Shown piece after piece: positions 50,388-62,419 of a DNA stretch of 64,000 nucleotides (its first letter is position 1; each line of letters begins with the position of its first letter). The stretch spans positions 2,177,626-2,241,625 of the forward strand of contig QRFJ01000060.1 of the NCBI GenBank assembly GCA_006176705.1. Direction: 5' to 3'. This DNA is from Cocos nucifera. Taxonomy: Eukaryota > Streptophyta > Magnoliopsida > Arecales > Arecaceae. The notes under the pieces were generated by a model. That model made no database searches. It was not told where the DNA came from and saw nothing but the letters and a program-made list of their open reading frames with translations. A program made the translations under genes and the position numbers.

Positions 50388-51876
50388 TGTTGTCCAAAAA
50401 GGTTAGCAACCCAAGGGATGGTGAATTGAGTTCTTCAAAAATTTCTACTAATTTAAAACTAAATAATTATGCTTCAATTTAACTAACTTGAGTGATTATG
50501 AAGTGTGTGCTATGTGCAGCAATGGAATTAACTCAATGAATGCAAGGCAAGAAAATAGAGTAAGGAAAGCAAAGCACAACACAAATATAATAAATTTATA
50601 ATGGTTCGATGCAATCCCGTATCTACATTTACTTTTCAAGCTCCACTTTAAAATTTCATTATAATCAATCTGATTACAGTGTGATTATTTTATTCGGGTA
50701 TACAATCAAATTCAGTTGATTTTCTGGGATCACCAATCAAAATGTTATATAATTATTTTCTCGGATCACAATCAAATCCAGTTGATTTTTCGAGCTCACT
50801 AACCAAAACCTTATAAATCCAATTTCGGACTTAGACAAACCTAATCTAAATTTTTTTTACCCAAAAGAAACTTATAAAAAAAATTTCAAATATAAGATAT
50901 AAAAGTTTCAGCATAAAATGAAAATAGAAAATAAAACTCTTTAATGCTTGGAGAAAAAGCTAAATAATTGATATTTTGAAACTCGACTTCTTTTCTTTGA
51001 TACTTGAGAGGATATAGCTGATGAGGGTGAAGATCACTTTTGAATACTCTCTAAAATCTATGCACTTAGTTTCTCTCTTTTCGCTTTCTCAAAGATATTC
51101 AGTGAACACTCTAATAAATGATATATCTTTCTTTCCAATCCTTTTCTCCAAATGATTCTTTATCTTTTAATAGGCTTGGAGATGGCTAGAGAGTAAGTTT
51201 TGACCATTGAAAGACTTGATCTAGTTGTTGGAGTAGAAAAATGACCATTGAAGAAATTTGTAAAAACTAATCGTTATAGCTTTCCTATGTCAGCAGTACT
51301 ATGAATCATCAAGAGTTGACTCGAGCTACCCATGAGTCAACTCAACATCTTTAAGAGTCGACTCACCCTCAGGTTTGAAAAATTCTTTGTTTTGTCTTTC
51401 CCGAGAGAGTTAGCTCACCATCTTCATAAGTTGACTCAATTTGTCCAAAGGTCAACTCTACCATTCATGGGTTGACTCAAGTAGGGGTCACAAAAATCTT
51501 GTTCTCTATCTTTATTGTGAGAGTTGGCTCTTGTTTCATGGTAGTTGACTCACCATCTATGCTAGTAACCTCCAACATGCTAGAGTCAACTCGTCACTCC
51601 TCCCAAAGGATAACTTCTGAATTTTCTGAACTTCAAATTTCTTCTATTTTCTATACATGGTTGTTCAGGTGTCGACTCCTATATTTATAGAATTGACTCT
51701 ACTAAATCAAAAACTTATAGTTTCATTTTTTAATTATTTTGACTCAGCTTCTTTAAGAGAATCTCTTCCATGAATAATTTTTATCTAACAAATTCTACAT
51801 CCATTTTTGAAATACATGATTAGTATCATAATTGCTCAATATTTTATTATTATCAAAATCAATCATAAGATCAACA
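50388..51876 (-). repeat. Copia LTR (5' LTR in element orientation)
   Basis: 1,489 bp, TGTTGTCC...GATCAACA on the plus strand. It is the full-length partner of the left LTR with many scattered differences, so the insertion is old. Confidence 0.87.
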
Positions 51877-51981
51877 TTTTTTGATCACTTGATGCATTGG
51901 TTAGGAGTTTTTAAATCATATGATTTTTGGTATGCAAGCAGTTTTGAGGTAATAACTTAAATCATCGATGTTGGACCCATT

Positions 51982-53090
51982 GTTTAGTTTCGATTTAATC
52001 GAATCTAATCACAAATTCGATCAACCTTATCCACTTGGTCTACCCGAGCCCAACACAAATTAATAGGGCTTGGGCCATTATTTTCAGCCTAACGGGGCGA
52101 GCCAAGCCCAAAAACTAAGCTTGAGATTTTAAACAGGTCAGACGTAGGTTTATCTTGGCCTGATCCGAACCCATATCTCATTCCCTAGATCTCTAAATTC
52201 TTCTTCCACTTTGAGTCTTCCCGACTCTTCCAAGCTTCGGATTCCATTCTCGGTGTGCTCCCATTCTCAACATTCCTATCCTTTAGCTTCCTCCTCCTCA
52301 TCGTTGCCACCTAGTTGCATCATCCTATCCTCCGACTTCCTCCTCGTGAACCCGAGCCCCGACCGCCTCCTTGCCGCCTCCCCATCTTTTTCTGCTCATT
52401 GTCTCTTTGCATCAACCAATCCTCCAGCTTCCTTCTCATGAATGGCCTCATTTGCACTTTCCGACTCTTGATCGCCTCCTTGTCATCTTGTTGCCTCCTG
52501 TCTCTTCATCTTCTCCTTTTTTGTAACTATCTCGTTGCCTCTCCACCTCCTCCTCGATGCCTCCTCCTCATCCCATCCTCTCGCTTTCTTGCATCATCTC
52601 CGTCTCCCAAGCCCTGCCTACCTCCTTGCTACTACCATCACCTCCTCACCTCCCTAGTTTCTCTTTGTCCAGATGAACCCCAAAGAAATTTTTTGTGTAT
52701 TGTGCAGTGATTGGATCATGCGCGCGCCACGTGGGGGGGTGTTGGGGGGAATTTAAAAAAAAGAAGGGAGGGGGGCTGCTGGGAGAATAAAAAAAAAAAA
52801 AAAACAAGAGGGCTAGGGGAGGGGGCCTCTATGCACCAATCACCATGCTTAGTGCAATAAGAATTTCTCTTACCACAAGCTCGGCATGGAGCGGGCTTGG
52901 GTTTGGAAAGGAGATCCAAACGGCCGGTTAGGATGGGGTGGGCTCGGACCCGAAAAATGATTTCAGTCCTTTGGGCTGAGCCCGGCCCAAATTCAGCAGG
53001 CCTGTCTGATAAGCAGGTCCAGCTGTGAACAATCTTTGGAAAGCAATGGTTCAGAGAGGGGGTATATCATTAAAAATTGTGCGTGAACTC
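51982..53090. other. GC-richer intergenic repeat-like segment
   Basis: Sequence around 52070-52160 (GGGCTTGGGCC, AACGGGGCGAGCC) and 52880-53000 (GGGCTTGGGTTTGG, GCCCGGCCC) forms loosely inverted GC-rich ends around a pyrimidine-rich middle (CTCCTCCTC words). It could be a decayed hAT-type element, but no clear termini or TSD are seen. Confidence 0.35.
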
Positions 53091-53191
53091 AAACAAACCC
53101 AATTTTGAAAAAGGGCAAAAGATCGATGGCAAAAAAGGGCCTTACCTACTTAAACGGGTTGGCCTCCGGTCATAAGAATCGCCACCAACCA

Positions 53192-53193
<2 letters not shown>

Positions 53194-53229
<36 letters not shown>
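53194..53229. repeat. (CT)n microsatellite in the 6PGDH leader
   Basis: About 18 CT units directly before the presumed leader exon end. CT-rich tracts are common in plant 5' UTRs. Confidence 0.85.
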
Positions 53230-53230
<1 letters not shown>

Positions 53231-53251
53231 ATCTTCTTTCCATTGATCGAG

Positions 53252-55072
53252 GTATGCTTTCTCTCTGCCTTCTTCGTAGAATTATGGTTAAGAAGACCTT
53301 TTCTTTTTTCTATTGTTTGAGCTCTCTCTTGTACTCTCGTTCACTCATTTGAATTAGAAGCTTTAGATTTCTCTTGATTTTATTCTTTCAAAATTTCTGT
53401 TATGAAATTTAAGGTTTTCCTTGTCGAGTTTGGTAAAAGAAAAGGTTGTATTTTTGGTTCTGTGAGGATATTGGTCCTGTAACATGGCGTCTTCCGTCGG
53501 AAAGCCAAGATTTTTCTATGGTATTCGTGGAGTTTATGCAGGAAATCAATCAAGATTCTAGTGTTTGAGTGAATTTGATGATGGTTTTGTTTCAAAACTC
53601 TGATTTCATTCATGGTGATTCATTTGTAATGTGTTGCTTCGGCTGTCTTTCTCAACTTCACTCACTGTTTGATCTGATGCTCAAGGAGTCTCTTAGTTTT
53701 GGTCTTAGGATCATGGAAGTTATATTTTTTTCTTCTCATTTCGGGTTTGGTAAAAGGTTCTAATTTTTTCTTTTTAAAGATCTGGGTCTGATCACATAGT
53801 GTCCTGCATGGGAAAGCTGAGATTTTTGCTTTTGGTATTTCCGGAGTTTATTCTAGAGATCAGTTTGTGTTTGGTTAATATCTCCATGATTTCAGTCATG
53901 AGGATACATACGTGAAGAGTTTAAGAAACAGATTGAGATGTTTTTGACGAATCATGTATTTCTGGTGTTGTTTTTGGTGGATTTGAATTAGAGCTCTAGC
54001 TTTTGCTTTGTCTGTAATAAGAGATTTATTGAGGACCCATCATATTGTGTTCTCCGTGTCACTTTCATAAAAATTATTGTAGACCTGTTGCACATATTGT
54101 TGTCGTCTGGAGTTTGTTGTTGGTTTTGTTTTTAGCATGTGTGTTTTCGCTCATGGTAATTTGTCTTCTGGGTTTTCGTTTCTTTAAGAAAATCCATTTC
54201 ATGGTGTTTTGTTATTTGTCGATATTCGTAGGCACAATAAATAGAAAAGCAAGTGAAATTTGTTTCTATGATCTACTATTTGATGTCAGACATTTCAGAC
54301 TTACTGAATGTAAGTCAACTTAAAATGGATCTTGTTGAATCTTGCTTAATTTTTATCTCATAGATCCACTATCCTCTAGTCTTGGCTCAATTTGTCTGTT
54401 TCCATGTATCTATTTCTGCATTGGTCAGATTTTTCTAATCTTGCACATCTGAGATTCTCATTTGTCTCGGTTGATTGGAGTTCTAAAAGTTTGTAATTTG
54501 ATCTTGATCATATGGAATGGTGAAAGTATATACTGTTTTGCTTTCATGGTTCTTGTTATGTTGTGAGTTCTCTCTCATGTTATAGGATAACCTTCTGATC
54601 TGATCCACCTGTACTGCATTTGATATGAGGAGAAATTAAGATGGGAAAATAAACTATAAACGTATGCACTCTTTGGCAGCCTCCTCTTATTGCTAGATTT
54701 CTTTATTTTGTCTTCACCTTTTATTCGTGCTATGTTAACAAGAACTCCATGTGTTCTTCATGGTTGTAGCGGTCCTGAATTTCATTTTATGGACCTTCAT
54801 CAAAGAATCCTTTGCATTTTTCGACAGTTTCTCGTTATCTTCTATCTTCCTAAATATTGTCATGGAAGCAACACGTATCATTTAGGCATCCTTGTTTTTG
54901 GTTGAAATTGATTTTCTCCATTTGCAGGAGAACTAACCATATATTAGAAATCATTCTCCAAACAGTTAACTGCAATTGTCCAATGATGAAGGAATGAATT
55001 ATATTATTGAAATAACTACATGCAGCATTGTTATGCCCCACAATCTTGATTTTATAAGTTTCTTTATATCAG
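53252..55072 (+). other. Probable 5' UTR (leader) intron of the 6PGDH gene
   Basis: A donor GATCGAG|GTATGC after the CT-rich leader and an acceptor TTTATATCAG|GCATAAGATG seven bases before the start codon frame a T-rich 1.82-kb interval. No ORF in it resembles a protein. Plant genes for cytosolic 6PGDH typically have an uninterrupted coding region with an intron in the leader. The donor choice is inference. Confidence 0.6.
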
Positions 55073-55079
55073 GCATAAG

Positions 55080-56549
55080 ATGGCTCTTCCCTCCTCAAAT
55101 CTCACGAGAATTGGCCTTGCTGGCCTTGCTGTCATGGGCCAAAACCTTGCCCTCAACATTGCGGAGAAGGGCTTCCCTATCTCAGTCTACAACAGGACTA
55201 CTTCCAAGGTTGATGAGACTGTTGAGCGTGCCAAGCTTGAAGGAAACCTACCAGTCTATGGTTTTCATGATCCTGCTTCCTTTGTCAACTCAATCCAAAA
55301 ACCGCGTGTTATCATCATGCTTGTGAAGGCTGGTGCACCTGTGGACCAAACAATAGCTACACTTTCAGCTCATATGGAGAAGGGTGACTGTATCATTGAT
55401 GGGGGTAATGAGTGGTATGAGAATACAGAGAGGAGGGAGAAAGCCATGGCTGAACTTGGCCTTCTTTATCTTGGGATGGGAGTTTCTGGAGGAGAGGAGG
55501 GTGCACGTCATGGGCCTTCTTTGATGCCTGGAGGGTCATTTGAGGCCTACAAGAACATAGAAGATATCCTTCTTAAGGTGGCTGCTCAAGTTCCTGACAG
55601 TGGTCCCTGTGTTACCTACATTGGCAAAGGAGGCTCAGGCAATTTTGTGAAGATGGTTCACAATGGAATAGAGTATGGTGACATGCAGCTGATAGCTGAA
55701 GCTTATGATGTATTAAAATCTGTTGGCAAGCTTTCTAACACTGAGTTGCAACAGGCTTTTGCAGAATGGAACAAGGGGGAGCTGCTTAGTTTCTTGATTG
55801 AGATCACTGCAGATATTTTTGGAATTAAGGATGATAAGGGTGATGGTTACTTGGTAGACAAGGTCCTGGATAAGACTGGGATGAAAGGCACTGGTAAGTG
55901 GACTGTCCAACAAGCGGCTGAGTTATCAGTGGCAGCTCCTACCATTGCTGCATCTTTAGATTCAAGGTTTCTTAGTGGATTGAAGGAGGAAAGAACTGCA
56001 GCTTCTAAGGTTTTTCAGTCTGATGGTTTTGGTGACATACTGAGCAGTCAACCTGTGGATAAGGCAAAGTTAATTGAAGATGTAAGGCAGGCTCTTTATG
56101 CTTCAAAAATTTGCAGCTATGCACAGGGTATGAATCTTTTAAGAGCAAAGAGCATAGAGAAAGGTTGGGATCTCAAGCTTGGTGAGCTTGCAAGGATATG
56201 GAAGGGTGGGTGCATCATCCGCGCCATTTTCTTGGATCGTATCAAAAAGGCCTACGACCGGAACCCAGATCTACCAAACCTCCTTGTGGACCCAGAGTTT
56301 GCACAGGAGATATTGGACCGGCAGGCTGCTTGGCGAAGGGTTATATGTCTTGCTATTAATTCTGGTGTTAGTACTCCAGGTATGTCAGCGAGCTTGGCCT
56401 ATTTTGACACGTACAGGAGGGAAAGGCTTCCTGCTAATCTGATCCAATCTCAGAGGGACTATTTTGGAGCTCATACATATGAGAGGACTGATATGCCAGG
56501 ATCCTTCCACACAGAGTGGTTTAAGATTGCAAAACAGACAAAAATTTGA
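55080..56549 (+). CDS. 6-phosphogluconate dehydrogenase, decarboxylating (complete, 489 aa)
   Basis: It oxidatively decarboxylates 6-phosphogluconate to ribulose 5-phosphate while reducing NADP+ to NADPH, the third step of the oxidative pentose phosphate pathway. The coding region is uninterrupted. The N-terminal Rossmann motif is GLAVMGQNLALNIAEKG (15-31), with NRT (38-40) positioned for the NADP 2'-phosphate. The GxSGGEEGARHGPSLMPGG block (135-152) and KMVHNGIEYGDMQ (191-203; catalytic Lys191 and Glu198) bind substrate. The family signature DKTGMKGTGKWT is at 264-275, and an Arg/His-rich C-terminal block (RDYFGAHTYERTD) follows. Length is normal for plant cytosolic enzymes (about 480-490). 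There is no plastid transit peptide: conserved sequence starts within ten residues of Met1. The C-terminal tripeptide is TKI. It is the only intact intergenic gene in this part of the window. Assignment is firm; cytosolic/peroxisomal placement is inference. Confidence 0.98.
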   Translation: MALPSSNLTRIGLAGLAVMGQNLALNIAEKGFPISVYNRTTSKVDETVERAKLEGNLPVYGFHDPASFVNSIQKPRVIIMLVKAGAPVDQTIATLSAHMEKGDCIIDGGNEWYENTERREKAMAELGLLYLGMGVSGGEEGARHGPSLMPGGSFEAYKNIEDILLKVAAQVPDSGPCVTYIGKGGSGNFVKMVHNGIEYGDMQLIAEAYDVLKSVGKLSNTELQQAFAEWNKGELLSFLIEITADIFGIKDDKGDGYLVDKVLDKTGMKGTGKWTVQQAAELSVAAPTIAASLDSRFLSGLKEERTAASKVFQSDGFGDILSSQPVDKAKLIEDVRQALYASKICSYAQGMNLLRAKSIEKGWDLKLGELARIWKGGCIIRAIFLDRIKKAYDRNPDLPNLLVDPEFAQEILDRQAAWRRVICLAINSGVSTPGMSASLAYFDTYRRERLPANLIQSQRDYFGAHTYERTDMPGSFHTEWFKIAKQTKI

Positions 56550-57172
56550 GATCATCTTTGGTGAGTCTTGGAACTAAATGTTGGGCAGAGTATGTCCTGC
56601 TTTTATTCAACATTACATCTCATTTCATGATTAGGGGATCTGTCAAACTCTTTAAACTTATTCAAGTGGTTTTTGTATGTGGCCTTGAAGTTCAATGCCT
56701 TTTGGATTCTGTACCCAAGTTTGAGCTTTACCATTTTGGTTCCCCATCAATGCGGAGCAACTTGAACTTTCAGCTAGCTTTTGGAAATTTTAAGAACCAT
56801 TCATTGTCTATTTTCAGAGTGAAGGCATATGCCTACTGCTTTGTTGGTTTGCTTATCATAATGCATCTCTTTCTTTTTCTTTTCGTGACATGGTCTATGT
56901 TAAATGCTGGTATCTTGGCATGAGACAACAGGACAGGGTGGTTTTCAGTGCATATGCAGGCTGATACTTCGAGCTCACCAAATTTTTCTGCATATAAAAT
57001 CTGTCATGCTGAAATCTTTAATATTTTCAATCATCTGATTCAGTTACCTCAACAGTATTATTTTCCAATGGTTTTTAGAATGTCATTGATGAATCAAAGG
57101 GGGATACCCATAACTCTTTCTGAGGGGGAATACCCGTGACTCTTTTTCCTGCCATATAAACAACAATAAAAA
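56550..57172 (+). other. 3' UTR of the 6PGDH gene (approximate)
   Basis: T-rich sequence downstream of the TGA. A canonical AATAAA at 57165-57170 is a candidate poly(A) signal. The real end could be nearer, since plant signals are loose. Confidence 0.4.
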
Positions 57173-60100
57173 TGTCTGGTCTGTAAAGAAGGAAGAAGTT
57201 TTACCTTGGGCAATTTAGTAGTTCCACTATAATCTTAAAATTAAGGGGTACAAAAAGCATGATGTGCACCTTGATGTGCCCTCTAACTTATTAGCAGCAT
57301 GGTGCATGTACTTGCAGCTTACATTTTTTTTTTTTGGCCAAATGTCTGAATACCAAGGACTGGTTATCTGTATGACACTTTAGTGGAACTTAAGATATCC
57401 ATTATTATCACTGACAACCAAAAGAGCTGGTTTGGTGACTTTGTTGGGCAGGTGTATGCATGGTCTTGGAGGCTTCATGAACTCCTACTATAGATGAAGC
57501 CTAGCATGCCTTATAATTCTAATGAGAGATGCAAGAGGGGAGTCATGCATTCCAGTCCACACTAATTTTTTTGAGAACTATGAAATTTGAAAGTGCAGAA
57601 GTATCTAGTAGGCATTATCTTAATTTTCGGTATCTGCATTAGATTATAATGATGTTAACTGGATAGCTACATCTTCACACTTTGGACAAACTGTGGATGA
57701 ACCATGAATCTGTCAAGCAAACTTTTAATGTTATTCTTTACTGAAACATTTGAACTCTTTTAAAACAACAGGTTTTCATGGATGGTAACTCACCAATAAT
57801 TACTTGAGAGCAAATTATGACACTGCCAAGTGTAATGCTGATTAAAGGTCATAGTTTGTTCACAGTGAGTCAACATTATTTGGAGACTGAGTTTCTAGTA
57901 TTTGGAGGAAAAACAGGATCTTATATTCATGTCACCAAGCATTAGCGCCTCCTTGTGCTTTTTTTCAATAGAATACATTAATAAAGAGTATGTGTAATTA
58001 AGAAAAGTTGTAGTTGAATCACTAGAATATTAGTTGAATGTTTGTAAAGGGATTTTCAACTTGCTTACTTCTGATGATGCAGTGCAGAACTTGGAAAGAA
58101 CCAAAGTATTAGTAGCAGGTTATTGCTGGCTTCCTATTTAATGTGATGAACATGATTTGTATGCCTAGAAGTCACTGCCGAAGGCCCCTATTCGGTATAA
58201 ACTCTGTTGAAATGGTTCATCAATGCTAATGCATGTTGAATCTGCAGTGGTGCTTCAAGTGCCACTCATTGTAGCTAAAGAAGAAAAATATTCGAGAAGA
58301 GGTTTGGATGCATCAAACACCACTAATGAGCTTATGTAAACCAATATGCTTGGGTATGGATTTTCAACAAAAACATAATAAAATTGCAACTTTATATATT
58401 TTTATTTTTTCAGAGAATTATAACTTGCTACTATTTTACAAAATATGGCCAGCAGCCCTTCTATATACAAATGCAGGAATTCAGTGGGATGAAAAATTTG
58501 GGAGCATCCAGAATCATGAATTCCCAAAAATTATACTTCGATATCTTAAGGTTATTTTGTTTTCTCATTTCCATCTTATGCTCTTCCATTTTAGCTTTGG
58601 AATTAGCAATCAAGTGGTTCGCAGGTTCTCAACCAAACTTAGCTCCATCAAAAGTTGGCAGTGACCAGTGAGAAATGAAACTGTTCATGGAAATCATCCA
58701 ACCGGTTGATTCATGTGTCCAAGACTATTTACTGTTGCAATGGAAAAATCGCCTCATGATAGCCATCATTAACTGTTATAACAAGAGACAATGGAGATAG
58801 CAGTGTACTGTTGGTTTATTTATTTTTGTTTCCATTTGATGTTCATAGAATAGGCCTATGTACATTGACAAGGAGATTTTATATTTTAAAATATTATTAT
58901 GGAGATTTTAAATTTTAAAATGTTATGTTTAATTGCTTGTAGAGTGACATGGTCAAATAACAGCTGGTGTTTCCATTATGCATTGGCTCTTTTAAAAGTC
59001 AGCAGCTGTAGAAAAAAAAGAGGCCATTGTGTAGATACATGCTACATGTGTTTATAGTGGCTGTCATCATCAAATCATGGTCCCATATGTTCCTGATTTA
59101 TCTCCTGCCTTTTTCCCCTCTATTTGGGTGGGGAGGGGGTTGGGGTTGAGTTTGGAGCTTGAAATCTATATGCTTTATAGCTATACACCTGCAAATGGTT
59201 TAATCAGCAAGATGGTTAATGGGTTCAAATTTTTACTGATGCTTTGCTGTTATGAAGTTATCTAGTACAATCCTGTAAAAGTTGAGGTGTAATTCGATCT
59301 GAAATGTGAAACGAAGCTACAATTTTCTTGGCCATGGTAGATTCTTCTTCTTCTGGTAACTAGGTAGATTTGTAACTCAGTGTTACAATTGTGGCCTGGA
59401 TGGCTGGGTGTTACATCTTAAACAATGTTCCTGGATCTCATGGGACTGCCAATGATGGTTTATGTTTGGTGGCTTTTGAGAAGAATACTGCTATCCAATT
59501 AAAAAGGCAAACTAAATAATATTGTATTAGGGGAGGGTCTTGCTATTTAAACATGAGTTTACATGGTCTCTGATATAATTCCTTATGGTATTTACGGGAG
59601 TAGTGGGATGATGTAATAGTTTGTTTATTATTGTCAATTTTAGTGTTCACAAAAGCGTTTCTTCACCACCTCCTTTTCCTTTTAAAAGGATTTGTAACAA
59701 TCGAAGTAATAAGGCCTAAGTTTAAAATTGGTAACCATTTGTTAAGCTGATGACTTTGTTTAGATATGCAAGGCCAGAAGTTGCACTTTGTCACTTTCCT
59801 GCATAAAAAAACAGTGCATAATTCCTAGCAGTGAATTTATGAAAATAACCTAGGTTTGCATGGAAATCCATATGGTCGGCAGTGTATATGTGCATGTACG
59901 AAATGAATTTGGGACACTCTATCCACAAGCGAATGAAGCGATCCTTCTGCTTGCCATGATACGTATGAGATGGTATGCACTTCTCTAGAAGATGACTGCA
60001 CATCACACCCTCTTGCATCAAAATACAAGGAAATAGACAAGATGAATGACCAGTTGGAATAACTAGATCCAATATTATTTAGATTGCAAATGAGTTTACT

Positions 60101-60840
60101 CGTTCTGACCTTGACTAGACTTTGGATCATATGGACTTAAAGCTTGGTTAAATGAAGGGGTTATACTTATTTTTCAAACAAAGCATGTATAGGATTAAGT
60201 CCAGACGCTTGGCAAGGACCAGCAACACTGCCAAGTACAACACTCCTGGACGGGTCTGCGACTCAAATGGGATGCGTTGGGTTGAAGGCAAAGTTTAATC
60301 CAACCTAAGCTCTATATTTCTCGACTCTATCTAGACCTAGCTTGATCACCCGACCCTACACAACCTTAAGCTAAATTTATGCCGAATTGGGTTGGATCAT
60401 TTTAATCACGTTGAGTAGGAATTAGGTATTTCACAAAAATAGCTTCATAGCCTAGTTAAGATTGTGTATATTTGACCCTCCTCAAACACTGCATTTGTAG
60501 GAGCTTTGTGCATTGAACTGCCTTTTTATAAAAAATAGCTTCACATATTTTTATGTATGTAAGATCAACTATTTTAAGATTCATTATTTTTTTTTGGATT
60601 TGCAAAATGACCTCTTTCTTAAAAATTTTTTCTGACCAAATTCTATCCATCTTCGTACTTCGTGATGCACAAATTTCTGAGGAATTGCATATATTAGACA
60701 ATGCAAATAACTACACTAATTGGTGTAGATTCTTAGGCTAAATATATTAAACAAGTTATTCACATCTATGATAATTAGTTGCACATATATGAACTATTTG
60801 TCTCGTGAATAAACATATATTAACATATGTTGGGATATCT
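57173..60840. other. Intergenic; no gene seen
   Basis: Low-repeat, AT-rich sequence. Open frames here (for example 58308-58671 and 59791-60130) have no recognisable similarity or codon structure. Confidence 0.5.
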
Positions 60841-60858
60841 GCTCATTCTGATACCACT
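60841..60858 (-). other. Retrotransposon primer-binding site
   Basis: The minus strand reads AGTGGTATCAGAATGAGC, next to the LTR end. TGGTATCAGA is the standard complement to the 3' end of initiator methionine tRNA. Confidence 0.65.
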
Positions 60859-61770
60859 TGATGAGGATCTCGTACCAGGATATTGCGGTAGAAAAAAAAT
60901 AATAATCAAATATATGGATCAGTCCAAAGGCTCGCCTCCATAGGACATACAAAATTTTACTATAAAAAATAAATAGATATAAGAGGAGATTATCCACTCT
61001 CAACTCGCATACACAATCCCTTCGACAAGAAGTTATTCTTACCAAACTTTCTTTTAGAGACTTCCTAAAATAACCACAGTCCACTGCCTATTTATCTGCC
61101 TGAAGCTCCTACTCCTACTATCCGCTGGCACTCTTTGATCTTTTTTCTATCGTCTCAGATCTCGTCTAAGCCACAGCCACCACTCTATGAAGTCTCGAAT
61201 TGCTCCAGTCCTTTTAAAAGTCTCGGTCTGTGTCCAGATTGAAATCCAGTCCGATTCAATGTCAAAACAACACCACTAGCCATCAGATTGTGACCGCATC
61301 TCATCCTAACCGCTCGATTGCGCAAACCCGCATTAAAAGTCCTATACGCTATGAAAGAGCCGGATCCATGCTCACTGTGCACGTGTCCCTATCGCGAGGC
61401 CGCCTAGGCTTGGGCTGTGCGACGCGTGCGCCCGGCCTGGGCTGCACATGGCGCAGGGCCACGCGCTCGCCCGCACATGGTGCTGGCCATGCACCCGCAT
61501 GTGCTGGGTGTTGGGCCCGCTTGCGTGCTAGCCCGCGCCAGTGCGGCACGTCGGGCCTGGCGGCCCGCTGGCCTACTTCATCCTGCACAGTCCATGGGTC
61601 TCATCCGACGATTCCACATATTTTTTTCACATGTATTTTCACCATCTGAATTTCGATTGGGATATTCTTGGACTCCGTTCGTCATCCTGGACCTCATTGT
61701 GGGCTTAATATGAAAGAATTTGAGGCACTTTTCTCAATAAAATCTTAATTAAATTGGTATGCTATAAACA
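60859..61770 (-). mobile_element. Copia-type LTR with adjacent primer-binding site (isolated)
   Basis: On the minus strand it begins TGTTTATAGCATACC at 61770 and ends ...TCCTCATCA at 60859, then continues directly into AGTGGTATCAGAATGAGC (60858-60841), the initiator-methionine tRNA primer site typical of Copia elements. Its centre (61380-61600) is strikingly GC-rich. No second LTR or gag is found within the window to the left, so this is a truncated element. Its outer boundary is inferred from the TG start only. Confidence 0.6.
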
Positions 61771-62400
61771 CATGTTCATTATATACTCAAAAAGTGGATT
61801 AGTATATGCATCCCAATGGTTCACGCCTTTATCGGATGATACACATGTTCTAGAGTTCGAAACTTGGTTGTCGAACATGTTTATGGAGATGAGTTCATAA
61901 AGAATTTGATAAAATAACTAAAAAAAAGGTAAATGTTGCAAATTGAAAAAAATAGATGATTCTACAAATATAAAAAAAATATGAGGCCATTTTTATGAAA
62001 GAGATGAACTATCTCCCGTCAAAGATAATGTATCCACTCCTTGGACTTCAAAAATCAATATTTACATCAATTTTAAGATAAGGAAAATGCATGGGATGTG
62101 TTAGATGAAGTAATACTTGTTAGACCACCTAAACTATTTATTAATTTAAATGACATGCTTACCCATAATTTAATAAGACTATAATTATATAAAATACATA
62201 CAACTTATATTAAAATTAAGGCTCATAGCTTGGCATGTGAGATATTATCCGCTCTGGCCCATAGGCCGCACAATTTTATCCTCCTAGATTTTAATCTAAA
62301 AGGCATCTCATGTGAAAAAGATGATTCCTTCCTATATAAGCCAGCATCTCTCTTGACTCAATCATAATCAATGTAGGACTAATGGTGTCCTTTTTCCTCA
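61771..62400. other. Intergenic; nothing recognisable
   Basis: AT-rich sequence between the isolated LTR and the Gypsy pol fragment. Confidence 0.45.
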
Positions 62401-62419
62401 TTATCACCATAACCCCCTG

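Larger units (their letters stand above)
43399..51876 (-). mobile_element. Non-autonomous Copia-type LTR element (gag present, no pol seen)
   Basis: The LTRs are at 43399-44876 and 50388-51876. On the minus strand the right LTR is followed by AATAGTATCAGAGTAGG (50387-50371), close to the TATCAGAG initiator-methionine tRNA primer site of Copia elements. The left LTR is preceded by the purine tract AAAAAAGGGAGAG. The flanks TTTTT at both sides give a plausible target duplication within the split inverted-repeat element. It holds Copia gag and a plant-transposon-protein remnant, but no integrase, RT or RNase H block that I can recognise. Confidence 0.85.

Noticed and set aside
52200..52710. Ser/Leu/Pro-rich ORFs near 52.3 kb as a gene
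   Set aside because: Pyrimidine-rich CTCCTC-type sequence gives such frames by chance. No domain, no splice signals.
61230..61713. GC-rich ORFs on both strands near 61.4 kb
   Set aside because: They lie inside the isolated Copia-type LTR and are Arg/Ala/Pro-rich, as expected of any frame in GC-rich DNA.
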